This document shows, in pieces, positions 56,978-63,972 of a stretch of DNA of 64,000 nt (position 1 is the stretch's first letter; each line of letters opens with the position of its first letter). Under the pieces are notes generated by a model. That model saw only the letters and a list, made by a program, of their open reading frames with translations, did not search any database and had not been told where the DNA came from. Where the stretch lies: the NCBI RefSeq assembly GCF_048548695.1, contig NZ_JBLYIF010000011.1; one strand, 5' to 3'. A program made the position numbers and the translations under genes. Source of the DNA: Neptuniibacter sp048548695. Its GTDB lineage: Bacteria > Pseudomonadota > Gammaproteobacteria > Pseudomonadales > Balneatricaceae.

Positions 56978-57715
56978 TCACGTTAAGTTTAAACCGCCAT
57001 CTGAAAGGACAATCTCACCCGTTAGATATGAGCTATTGATTAACATGCCGGCCACATAGGCAATTTCTTCTGGTTGGGCACCGCGTTTCATGGGGGCTTT
57101 GTTTTTCCAAAGCTCACGGGCTGCTACCCAATCATGACTCATGGGGGTGTGAACTAACCCAGGGGCTATAGCGTTTACTCTAATATCAGGACCCAAATTC
57201 AACGCCAACAGCTTCGTCATGTGATTGAGCGCAGCCTTAGTCACCGCATAAGGTATCGATGCGCCTTTGGGGCGGACCCCAGCATGGGAACTGATATTCA
57301 GGATGCAGCTAGTCACATCGTCAGAAGATGACTTTTTCAACAGTGGCTCAGCTTCGGAAATGAGTGTCCATGGCGATATAACATTTACCTCGTGTAGCAT
57401 TCGCCATACTTCTGGAGTAGCCGCTTTTAGGTTTGCGTGATCTATAACGTCGGTGAGTGCTGCGTTATTGACTAACACATCTAAGCGTCCGTACTTGGCG
57501 GCAATTTTCTCAATAAGGCCTTTTGATTCTGATTGATTCGATAGGTCGGCCTGGATATACGAAGCATTTTCATATTGTGCTGCTAAACGCTGACCCTCTT
57601 CTACCGATGAGCGCGAATGAAAAACAACAGAAAATCCTTCTGCAGCAAGCTGATTGGCAATAGCTTTACCAATGCCTGATGTTGAACCTGTAACCAAGGC
57701 TACTCGAGTTGTCAT
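56978..57715 (-). CDS. short-chain dehydrogenase/reductase (cassette gene)
   Basis: A 245-residue SDR. The nucleotide loop is TGSTSGIGKAIA, then NNAALTD, the catalytic serine in LNISSHAG and the YAVTKAALNH (YxxxK) pair. The C-terminal region VAGMLINSSYLTGEIVLSDGG is typical of FabG-like members. The start at 57715 is preferred (GGA before it); a longer frame to 57745 lies in the attC. The substrate is unknown. Confidence 0.92.
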   Translation of the reverse strand: MTTRVALVTGSTSGIGKAIANQLAAEGFSVVFHSRSSVEEGQRLAAQYENASYIQADLSNQSESKGLIEKIAAKYGRLDVLVNNAALTDVIDHANLKAATPEVWRMLHEVNVISPWTLISEAEPLLKKSSSDDVTSCILNISSHAGVRPKGASIPYAVTKAALNHMTKLLALNLGPDIRVNAIAPGLVHTPMSHDWVAARELWKNKAPMKRGAQPEEIAYVAGMLINSSYLTGEIVLSDGGLNLT

Positions 57716-57748
57716 AAATTCCAGTCTTGTATATACGGGCGGCATGGC

Positions 57749-57820
57749 ATCTTACGCTGCGTTCACCGGTAAACTGGGAGCGCCGCGAGTAATTTATCCG
57801 CGTGTAGGGCCTTGTCAGGC
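57749..57820 (-). other. attC H, SMR / SDR junction
   Basis: On the minus strand R' is GCCTGACAAGG, overlapping the SMR stop codon. The far end is GCAGCGTAAGATGCC. The R'' core reads GTAAGAT instead of GTTAGAT, a one-base change that may weaken recombination. Confidence 0.75.
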
Positions 57821-58132
57821 ATGGGCCAATTTAAGACCGACAATGCCTGCACAAATCAATCCTAAACTCACTAGCTTAAGAACGTCAGCTGACTCGCCGA
57901 ACAATACTATACCCAGTAGCGCTGTACCTACAGCACCAATACCCACCCAAACGGCATAGGCTGTACCAACGGGCAACGTTTTCAGGGCCAAGCCTAACAA
58001 TAGAAAACTTGCAACCAACGACAATACCGTTGTGACTGTAGGCCAGAGTTTCGTAAAGCCATCCGTGTACTTCAAGCCGATGGCCCAACCGATCTCCAAA
58101 AGGCCAGCTACAAACAACACGACCCAGCTCAT
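57815..58132 (-). CDS. SugE/Gdx-type small multidrug resistance exporter (cassette gene)
   Basis: A 105-residue SMR protein with four membrane helices. The key glutamate is E13 in LLEIGWAIGLKYTDGF, and WAIGLKYTDGF fits SugE/Gdx rather than EmrE. Gdx proteins export guanidinium and some quaternary ammonium compounds. The gene follows a leader of about 95 bases after attC G. SMR genes are common integron cargo. Confidence 0.9.
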   Translation of the reverse strand: MSWVVLFVAGLLEIGWAIGLKYTDGFTKLWPTVTTVLSLVASFLLLGLALKTLPVGTAYAVWVGIGAVGTALLGIVLFGESADVLKLVSLGLICAGIVGLKLAHA

Positions 58133-58227
58133 ACATACCTCTCAATTAGCTTTGGGGGCATCCTTTAACGCCGTCAAGAAGTGAGGTCGTCCTTACTTCA
58201 GCGTGCCTCACGCCTGTCACAAACGGT

Positions 58228-58299
58228 GCCTAACACAGGCGTCCGGTGAAGTGCCGAAGGCTCGGCACAACCTTAATGACCTTAATGACCTTATTAGGC
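58228..58299 (-). other. attC G, LysE / SMR junction
   Basis: On the minus strand R' is GCCTAATAAGG at the LysE stop and the end is GTGTTAGGCAC, with R'' GTTAGGC. A hairpin GTGCCGA/TCGGCAC lies within. The AATGACCTT unit is repeated near R', suggesting a small duplication. R'' is complementary to the R' of the following SMR cassette (GCCTGAC). Confidence 0.83.
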
Positions 58300-58914
58300 C
58301 TTGAATACCAAGTAACCGCCTGTACCAAGCATTACACCACCGATAGTTTTCTGATACACCCCAGAAAATCTGTGGCGACGTGCGATATTGGAAACGTTGG
58401 CACCCAACAATGCATACGCAATTTTAACACCGCCAACGCTTATGATGGTGATTGCAACTACCACTGACATTTCGTAAAAACCGATGTCTGCCAGATCGAT
58501 AAACGCTGGAAATAGACTTGCGTAGAAGAAAATAGCTTTTATGTCTCCGAGGGTTAAAACGAAGCCAGACACCAAACTGGCCACCAGATTCTTGGGCTGA
58601 AGCGAATTAGGCGGCGCTTGAAGAGGAGCGGAGCTCGCAATCAATAGTTTCATTCCGAAATAGATTAAATAAAGCCCACCGATCACTTTTACCACGACGA
58701 AAAAGCTACCTAGCACTTCAGCTGCTGCAGACATGCCTGCTATAGCGAGGCCGACAAAGAGCAGATCGCCGAGAACGATGCCAATACCTACTGCTATTCC
58801 ATTAGCTGGACCTAAAGAGGCTGCACGAGCAACCACCAAAGCAACACTGGAGCTCGGCAATGCAGCGAGCAAGACCATGATGCCTAACAACGTGATTGAT
58901 TCGGTGAGGGTCAT
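58294..58914 (-). CDS. LysE-family amino acid exporter (cassette gene)
   Basis: A 206-residue inner-membrane protein of the LysE/RhtB type. It has about six hydrophobic segments, with ALPSSSVALVVARAASLGPANGIAVGIGIVLGD near the N terminus and GGLYLIYFGMKLLIAS in the third helix. It likely exports amino acids or related metabolites; the substrate is unknown. It sits in the array after the metallo-beta-lactamase gene. Confidence 0.9.
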   Translation of the reverse strand: MTLTESITLLGIMVLLAALPSSSVALVVARAASLGPANGIAVGIGIVLGDLLFVGLAIAGMSAAAEVLGSFFVVVKVIGGLYLIYFGMKLLIASSAPLQAPPNSLQPKNLVASLVSGFVLTLGDIKAIFFYASLFPAFIDLADIGFYEMSVVVAITIISVGGVKIAYALLGANVSNIARRHRFSGVYQKTIGGVMLGTGGYLVFKA

Positions 58915-58947
58915 ATGAGTTCACGTCTATTTTTAATCAATAAGCGG

Positions 58948-59057
58948 CTAAATAATGGGCTGAAACCGAGCAGAGTGAATGCGCTGCCTTTCGCGCATAA
59001 GCGCTGATTTGGCACCCGCAGAGAAAGTCTTGGACTTGCTCGCAGGCTCCTTAGTGC
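58948..59057 (-). other. attC F of the metallo-beta-lactamase cassette, split by a MITE
   Basis: On the minus strand the MBL gene ends GCACTAA, which is the R' expected from its 5' core (GTTAGTG, so CACTAAC). The MITE end GGAGCC follows at once. On the far side ATTTAGCCGC remains as a probable R''; the LysE cassette has a matching R' (GGCCTAAT). So this attC seems broken at R'. Confidence 0.6.
58975..59050. mobile_element. MITE-like element, copy 4, truncated, inside attC F
   Basis: Read on the minus strand it starts GGAGCCTGCGAGCAAGTCC and matches the right-hand part of the 61 kb copy through the GCAGCGCA region, then stops. The YTAR site CTAA (59054-59051 on the minus strand) precedes it and overlaps the stop codon of the metallo-beta-lactamase gene. 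The other end is missing. Confidence 0.75.
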
Positions 59058-59806
59058 TCGTTTGTCTTTAATTTATCGTGTATTAACTTTTCGGTATGCT
59101 CAAATAACTCAACACCCCCAACCTCTCCGTGGCCAGGCACGACAATATCAGCATCCTTATATTGACCTTTTAATTGCTTGGTTATTTTTAACCAAGAATT
59201 AATATCGCCATGTACTATATTACCAGCAGATTTAGCGTCTAAAGATCGTATAGCACAACCACCAAATAGAATTTTCCTTTCCGGGAGCCATACCATTAGG
59301 TTATCCATTGCATGCCCAGCTCCGGGAAAAAACACTTCCAAAGAGCCAAACTTAACTGCTGCACCTGCCTCGTTAAGTTCATGTATGACATTATCAGGAA
59401 CAGGAGCTCCTTGCTCAATAGTGAGTTGTTTTGTCAAAGGGTGTGCAAAAACGTTAACCCCTGCAGACTCTAAAACATCAACACCCGACGCACGGTCACT
59501 ATGTGCATGAGTAACCAATGCTTGTGTCACTGGTAGTTTTATGTGTAATTCAATAGCACGCAACAAATTTACTGTTTGCAACTCTCCCCATGCAGTATCA
59601 ATTAAAGTTAAGCTTTGGCCTTCTTTGATAATTAATCCATTTGATGGAAACTTAATACCATTAGGATAAATATAAAATGATGTATGAAGCCAAACGCCGT
59701 CATCTATTTTTTTAATTTGAATATCTGTACCTGAGCTAGATGCAGCCATACTATTAAAACTAAAAAGAATGATTAAGATACTGCTTAATATAAATCTAAT
59801 ATTCAT
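59051..59806 (-). CDS. subclass B1 metallo-beta-lactamase (cassette gene)
   Basis: A 251-residue periplasmic enzyme with a signal peptide (ending NSMAAS). All six B1 zinc ligands can be read: H100, H102 and D104 in THAHSD, H165 in GAGHAMDN, C184 in GGCAI and H226 in VPGHG. SAGN (193-196) is the conserved asparagine region. The framework resembles VIM-type enzymes by eye (FPSNGLI, LIDTAWG, LVTHxHxDRxxG, FGGCAI, PGHGxxGGVEL). The start at 59806 has AGGAA upstream; the longer frame to 59878 lies in attC. It would hydrolyse beta-lactams, including carbapenems. It is preceded by a complete attC. Confidence 0.93.
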   Translation of the reverse strand: MNIRFILSSILIILFSFNSMAASSSGTDIQIKKIDDGVWLHTSFYIYPNGIKFPSNGLIIKEGQSLTLIDTAWGELQTVNLLRAIELHIKLPVTQALVTHAHSDRASGVDVLESAGVNVFAHPLTKQLTIEQGAPVPDNVIHELNEAGAAVKFGSLEVFFPGAGHAMDNLMVWLPERKILFGGCAIRSLDAKSAGNIVHGDINSWLKITKQLKGQYKDADIVVPGHGEVGGVELFEHTEKLIHDKLKTNEH

Positions 59807-59820
59807 TAATATTCCTAGAG

Positions 59821-59910
59821 CACTAACGCGATGGTTTGAGGCTGGATTGAAGCGCAGCGTAAAGCCTGCCCCAGCCACCTGGCGGCGAATAACACACCAC
59901 CTTGTTATAT
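59821..59910 (-). other. attC E, methyltransferase / metallo-beta-lactamase junction
   Basis: On the minus strand it begins ATATAACAAGGTGGTGTG and ends CATCGCGTTAGTG, a classic attC of 90 bases. GGCTGGGGCAGGC and GCTTCAATCCAGCC form part of the inverted repeat. R' overlaps the stop codon of the methyltransferase gene. Confidence 0.9.
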
Positions 59911-60735
59911 TTTTTTCGCTATTATTTCAGTTGGTGAAACCAGGCCGTTCGCGATATTACTAATCATATTACGCATTTTTTCTGGTGAGGTATGTTGCAT
60001 CAGCAAATGTAAGCCCAATGCTGGAGGCCCTTTACTGGCTTCACTTTTTTCCTTGAGCTGCTTAAAAAATTCAAGCGCGAACTCCCGTCTGTCATTTATG
60101 GCTTCGATTGTGAAGCCGGATGATTGCAAAAGCGCCGAATATTCTTCCGGAGAAGACAAAAAGCTGAAACTCTCATCTGAAGCCCAAGGAACAGGGTAGG
60201 ACAAATTGCCCTCCTTGGTCCGCATTACATCATACACGCCAAATTTAGCCCCTGGCTTGAGGACTCTGGCTGTCTGGGTGAATAAAGCACCTTTCGCCTG
60301 AATATTCATTCCCACGTGCAGCATATACGCACCATCAAATGACATATCATTGAATGGCATATCCAGCGCACTGCCTTGATGTAATGACACTAGGTGTTTT
60401 AGGTCCACCCAGTCCGTTAACGTTTTGCCAACAGACACATAAACATCTGTTAAATCGATACCAGTAACCTTATTGCCATAATGCTTCGCTATGAATCGGC
60501 TGGCCCCACCCAGCCCACAACCAATATCTAGCAACTCAGCAGATTGGCTGAATGTGAGCTGATTCATAAGGTGGTCGGTGGCTACACGGCCACCGATGTG
60601 AAACTCATCTACTGGCGCTAAATCTTCTACCGTAACGGTTTTGTTTGATTTTCCCAGTTTACTTATGCCCGCATGAATCAATTCAAGCAGCGAGCTGTTG
60701 TCATAGTGATTAGAAACGATAGTCTCATCAACCAT
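59905..60735 (-). CDS. class I SAM-dependent methyltransferase (cassette gene)
   Basis: A 276-residue methyltransferase. Motif I is LLDIGCGLGGASRFIA (about 70), then VTGIDLTDVYV, GSALDMPFNDMSFDGAYMLHV and a later YDVMR. This layout is like the sterol/ubiquinone C-methyltransferase group acting on small molecules. AAGGAG lies 7 bases before the ATG. The substrate is unknown. Confidence 0.9.
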   Translation of the reverse strand: MVDETIVSNHYDNSSLLELIHAGISKLGKSNKTVTVEDLAPVDEFHIGGRVATDHLMNQLTFSQSAELLDIGCGLGGASRFIAKHYGNKVTGIDLTDVYVSVGKTLTDWVDLKHLVSLHQGSALDMPFNDMSFDGAYMLHVGMNIQAKGALFTQTARVLKPGAKFGVYDVMRTKEGNLSYPVPWASDESFSFLSSPEEYSALLQSSGFTIEAINDRREFALEFFKQLKEKSEASKGPPALGLHLLMQHTSPEKMRNMISNIANGLVSPTEIIAKKI

Positions 60736-60765
60736 TTCAATCTCCTTATGAGCCAGAACAAAAAA

Positions 60766-60816
60766 ATAGAACGCCGGAATGCACTGACTGAGAACACGCG
60801 TGGCGGTTTGTTAGTC
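60766..60816 (-). other. attC D, VOC / methyltransferase junction
   Basis: On the minus strand it begins GACTAACAAACCGCC and ends TTCCGGCGTTCTAT. At about 51 bases it is short. The R'' core is GTTCTAT, slightly off the GTTRRRY pattern. Confidence 0.8.
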
Positions 60817-60831
60817 TGGCGCAATGACGTG

Positions 60832-61233
60832 TCAGCTACGTGCTGGCTGATGAAATTCGATAACATTGTCATCAGGATCTCTGATAAAGAAAAATTTTGC
60901 GCCGTCATGTTCAACCTCACCTGTAATCGGGAAACCTAAGCTTTCGATACTATTTTTGGCTGAATGATAGTCTGTGATTTCCAAGGCAATATGGGTATAG
61001 CCCGGATATTTCATATCACCTTCCATTAGAACATTTTTCTTTGCCGCGCCAGCGGACACATTAAGAATAAGATTGAGATTTATTCCCGCCGGGTGTTCGA
61101 GGATAGCCACTGGCTCTGGACCAACTGGACCTGCAAGAAATACAAAACCAAGTTTCCCATAGAATTCACGAGAAACTTCCATATCCCTCACTCGTAACCC
61201 AACGTGATGAATTCTTGTGATTTGTTTCATCAT
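60832..61233 (-). CDS. VOC/glyoxalase-bleomycin resistance-like protein (cassette gene)
   Basis: A 133-residue VOC-fold protein: ITRIHHVGLRVRDMEVSREFYGKLGF at the start and HIALEITDYHSAKNSIESLG and FIRDPDDNVIEFHQ in the second half, with H and E residues in metal-ligand positions. The start at 61233 follows GGA and a MITE-disrupted attC; the longer frame is not supported. It may be a lyase, dioxygenase or drug-binding protein. Confidence 0.88.
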   Translation of the reverse strand: MMKQITRIHHVGLRVRDMEVSREFYGKLGFVFLAGPVGPEPVAILEHPAGINLNLILNVSAGAAKKNVLMEGDMKYPGYTHIALEITDYHSAKNSIESLGFPITGEVEHDGAKFFFIRDPDDNVIEFHQPARS

Positions 61234-61264
61234 TAATTCCTTGATGTTAACTATATAGGCGCAG

Positions 61265-61533
61265 CTAAGGAACCTACGCATAAGTCCAAAACGCCTCTGG
61301 CGTTCAGAGCAATGTGAGGTCAAGGCAGCCGTTACAGGCATGCTTGTTACCTGTCGAAAATCGGTCACACAGAGATCGGATTGTTCTGAAACCCCCATGG
61401 GGCGGATTCTCAAACAGCCTTCTGCTTCAGGCAGCTTGGAAAGGACTTGTCATTCCACTGCGCTGCTTTTCGCGGCATCAGGCTGATTTATCGCCGGCAG
61501 AGCAAGTCTTGGACGTGTTCGCCGGTTCCCTAA
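61265..61533. mobile_element. MITE-like element, copy 5, with CTAA target duplication
   Basis: A 261-base element (61269-61529) flanked by CTAA on both sides (61265-61268 and 61530-61533). The ends are GGAACCTACGCATAAGTCC and, inverted, GGAACCGGCGAACACGTCC. No transposase gene is present; the open frames inside are short. It is placed in the R'' core of attC C: the minus strand reads GCGTTAG, then the element, then TTAGCTGCGCC. Confidence 0.9.
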
Positions 61534-61605
61534 CGCAAAGCACAGCGGCACGAGTATACGAGTGCCCAACCGGTAACGGCCGCGTATTGCAGCGCCTTAT
61601 TACGA
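61530..61605 (-). other. attC C of the GNAT cassette, R'' split by a MITE
   Basis: On the minus strand CGTAATAAGGCGCTGC starts the site after the GNAT stop, and TTTGCGTTAG ends it at the MITE. Removing the MITE and one CTAA restores GCGTTAGCTGCGCC, a good R''. GGGCACTCGTATACTCGTGCC forms the internal stem. Confidence 0.83.
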
Positions 61606-62025
61606 GTGATACTCCATAATAAGCTCCGGGTGCCCGGTGTGCTCATCGATTTGTTCTCCACATAAAGTGAATCCGTGTTTCTCGTAAAACGTGATACTCG
61701 GAGTATTTTCTTTGTAAACAGTGAGCTGTAAGCGCTCTCGCCTATTCTTAGCATCAGCCAGTAACACTGAGCCCAACCCCTTGCCCTGTGAGCCCGGTGC
61801 TACAAAGATCGCAGCAAGACTGTTCTCATATAGGCTATAAAACCCAACAACTTCCCCCTCGGTTTCATACACAAGCGTCTCCGATGCTGGGATGTATACA
61901 TCACGTATCATGCTGATGTTCGATTTCCAAAACGCAGATTCGATGAAGTCATGGGCCTTAATCGATGCCGATAACCAGATTGCGACAATCTCATCAATAT
62001 CGTTTAGCCGATAATCACGAACCAT
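61600..62025 (-). CDS. GNAT-family N-acetyltransferase (cassette gene)
   Basis: A 141-residue acetyltransferase. The core is VAPGSQGKGLGSVLLADAKNRRERLQL (acetyl-CoA loop Q-G-K-G-L-G), then TVYKENTPSITFYEKHGFTLCGEQ. The start at 62025 (MVRDYRLNDIDEIVAIWL) is chosen for the GGAAG upstream. Similar cassette acetyltransferases act on small molecules or proteins; the substrate is open. Confidence 0.9.
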   Translation of the reverse strand: MVRDYRLNDIDEIVAIWLSASIKAHDFIESAFWKSNISMIRDVYIPASETLVYETEGEVVGFYSLYENSLAAIFVAPGSQGKGLGSVLLADAKNRRERLQLTVYKENTPSITFYEKHGFTLCGEQIDEHTGHPELIMEYHS

Positions 62026-62043
62026 TTGCTTGCTTCCTGGTAA

Positions 62044-62115
62044 ACGTAACGCCCGCATTTGCGGCTGGTTTGGAGCGCAGCGGAAAACCAGTCCGACAAC
62101 ATGCGCTTGTTAAGT
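62044..62115 (-). other. attC B, R-M / GNAT junction
   Basis: On the minus strand it begins ACTTAACAAGCGCATG and ends GCGGGCGTTACGT. A strong stem GGACTGGTTTTCCGC/GCTCCAAACCAGCC is visible. R' (ACTTAAC) is the exact complement of the core at the 5' side of the R-M cassette (GTTAAGT in attC A). It lies behind the methyltransferase start, so the whole R-M pair is one cassette. Confidence 0.9.
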
Positions 62116-62168
62116 GCTGGTGAAACCGTAAAAATAGCCAATTATTTTCTTGATTTTAACCAGATACA

Positions 62169-62184
62169 CTGTACATTTGAACAG
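62169..62184 (+). promoter_or_regulatory. LexA-like box upstream of the DNA methyltransferase
   Basis: CTGT-ACATTTGA-ACAG fits the SOS box CTGT-N8-ACAG of gammaproteobacteria and lies 20 bases ahead of the start, between attC B and the GGAGG ribosome binding site. It may also be an operator for another repressor. Eight fixed bases can occur by chance about once in 65 kb. Confidence 0.4.
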
Positions 62185-62204
62185 TATATTTCTGGAGGTT
62201 TACC

Positions 62205-63215
62205 ATGGCAAATGAGTATACATCAATAGAGCTCTGTGCTGGAGCTGGGGGACAAGCTCTAGGATTACACCAAGCAGGCTTTAAGCATAAGCTACTGATT
62301 GAAATAGATAAACCAGCTTATAAGACCCTAGAGTTTAACAATGCCAAACACTCTTTAGGCTGGGAAAAAATTATTGAAGGGTGCGTCGAAGACTTTGCTG
62401 AGAATCGAGCTCATGAGTTTCTTGGAGTTGACTTGGTTGCAGGGGGCGTGCCTTGCCCACCATTTTCGAAAGCCGGAAAACAACTGGGTAAAGATGATGA
62501 ACGCGACTTATTTCCAGCAGCACTTAAGATCGTTGAGAAAACTCAGCCTAGAGCAGTGATGCTCGAAAATGTTGCAGGATTACTAGAGCCAAAATTTGAC
62601 GAGTATAGGTCAGAAATTGATCAGAAACTCAGTGCGCTAGGGTACAAAACATTTTGGAAGCTACATAATGCGTCAGATTATGGTGTGCCTCAGTTAAGGC
62701 CTAGAGTTATTTTGGTCGCACTCCTTCCCGAATATGCAGATTTTTTTTCTTGGCCTAAAAAAGTGATTACGCCCCCGACTGTTGGCGAAGCCTTACATGA
62801 TCTTATGGCATCAAATGGTTGGGAAGGCGCTGATGAGTGGAAGGTGCGAGCAAATAAAATTGCACCTACTTTAGTTGGTGGCTCGAAAAAACATGGCGGC
62901 CCTGATCTTGGGCCAACTAGGGCTCGAAGAGCATGGCAAGAGTTGCATGTTAACGGCTGCATAGTTGGTAACGAGCCGCCTGAAAAAGGCTTTACCGGTT
63001 ATAAAGATAAAGAAGAATATAAGGGTATGCCGTTACTTACTGTACGTATGGCTGCCCGAATTCAAGGATTTCCAGATTGGTGGGAGTTCTACGGGAAAAA
63101 AACCCCTGCATATAGGCAAGTTGGCAATGCATTCCCCCCGCCAGTTGCAGAAGGTATTGGCAAACAGATACTCAAAGCACTAAATCAGGCATTAAAAAAT
63201 GAAAAGGCAGCTTAA
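62205..63215 (+). CDS. C5-cytosine DNA methyltransferase of an R-M cassette
   Basis: A 336-residue DNA methyltransferase with motifs in normal order: I (LCAGAGGQALGLHQAGF), IV with the catalytic cysteine (GGVPCPPFSKAG), VI (MLENVAGL), VIII (QLRPRVILVAL), a short variable region and X (QVGNAFPPPVAEGIG). The target site is unknown. GGAGG is 6 bases before the ATG. The gene is on the plus strand, against the array direction, and ends head-on with the HNH gene, sharing a terminator. Confidence 0.95.
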   Translation: MANEYTSIELCAGAGGQALGLHQAGFKHKLLIEIDKPAYKTLEFNNAKHSLGWEKIIEGCVEDFAENRAHEFLGVDLVAGGVPCPPFSKAGKQLGKDDERDLFPAALKIVEKTQPRAVMLENVAGLLEPKFDEYRSEIDQKLSALGYKTFWKLHNASDYGVPQLRPRVILVALLPEYADFFSWPKKVITPPTVGEALHDLMASNGWEGADEWKVRANKIAPTLVGGSKKHGGPDLGPTRARRAWQELHVNGCIVGNEPPEKGFTGYKDKEEYKGMPLLTVRMAARIQGFPDWWEFYGKKTPAYRQVGNAFPPPVAEGIGKQILKALNQALKNEKAA

Positions 63216-63229
63216 TTAGCTGCCTTTTT
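63202..63229. terminator. shared terminator of the R-M pair
   Basis: AAAAGGCAGCT and AGCTGCCTTTT form an 11-bp stem with loop TAATT. It contains both stop codons (63213-63215 and 63216-63218) and can end transcription from both sides. Confidence 0.9.
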
Positions 63230-63890
63230 CATCTAGATAATACTCTGCTGCATTTTCCATTACTTTATCCCTGCTTTCCCCAGAGATATCACTATAGTGA
63301 TAAATTCTTTTGAGTGTTCTTTCACTAATAGATACCATTGTTTTAACACCGACCAACTCAGGGAAAGCCCAAGAGCAAGTTGCGCATTCTATTTCACAGC
63401 CTTCACAAGCTCTGCGCTTACCGACATTACAATTGTTACACATAGGCTGCCAGTTTTCTAAATCATTTGTTCCACCTCTTGAAAGCGGAATTTTATGGTC
63501 AGCCTGGAGCCCTCTAATACCTGCGTCTATTTGCAGGCCACAAGTAGAGCAGCAGTAATCGTTAGATTCAAATAGCTTTAATTTTTGTGTTTGCGTTAAA
63601 TAGTCTCGATCTTGTGGGGGAGCTAGATTATCAGAGTTAATTCTCCAAGCGTGACCAGAAAACTCTTCACGATAGGACGATTCTAAATCACATCCCAACT
63701 GATCACGCAGTTCTCTTGTTCTTCGATCAAAGTATTTCTGGCCTGTTAGTTCAAGGAGTTCTGCAGAAGAAACCCAAGGCTTAGGAAATGAATCAACCTC
63801 ATCATTCCATAATCTTTCTAGAATTTTTAATTTTACATCGCTTAGCTTACGCTTAGTTGGTAACCGATCTAGGTACTCTTGAAACTTCAT
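63216..63890 (-). CDS. HNH restriction endonuclease of an R-M cassette
   Basis: A 224-residue protein. The C-terminal half has a zinc-bound HNH nuclease: CCSTCG, then ADHKIPLSRGGTNDLENWQPMCNNCN (His, Asn and Asn/His positions), followed by a second cysteine cluster CEGCEIECATC. The N-terminal half (about 1-115) may recognise DNA. It faces the C5 methyltransferase tail to tail and lies in the same cassette, so a type II restriction enzyme is the most likely role. Confidence 0.9.
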   Translation of the reverse strand: MKFQEYLDRLPTKRKLSDVKLKILERLWNDEVDSFPKPWVSSAELLELTGQKYFDRRTRELRDQLGCDLESSYREEFSGHAWRINSDNLAPPQDRDYLTQTQKLKLFESNDYCCSTCGLQIDAGIRGLQADHKIPLSRGGTNDLENWQPMCNNCNVGKRRACEGCEIECATCSWAFPELVGVKTMVSISERTLKRIYHYSDISGESRDKVMENAAEYYLDEKGS

Positions 63891-63920
63891 ACTACGTTGT
63901 ATTCTCCATCTATGGTAAGC

Positions 63921-63972
63921 ACTTAACGCTCAAAGCAGCCGCGCAGTATGCGTCGGATGGCTTTTCTTGTTA
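63921..63972 (-). other. attC A, upstream of the R-M cassette
   Basis: On the minus strand it begins TATAACAAGAAAAGCC and ends TTTGAGCGTTAAGTGC, with an internal stem around CCGACGCATACTGCGCGG. It belongs to a cassette whose gene lies beyond the right edge of the window. Confidence 0.85.

Noticed and set aside
58130..58227. An extra attC between attC G and the SMR gene (ending GGCGTTAAAGG)
   Set aside because: R' of the SMR cassette matches the core of attC G, so this stretch is better read as the SMR leader.
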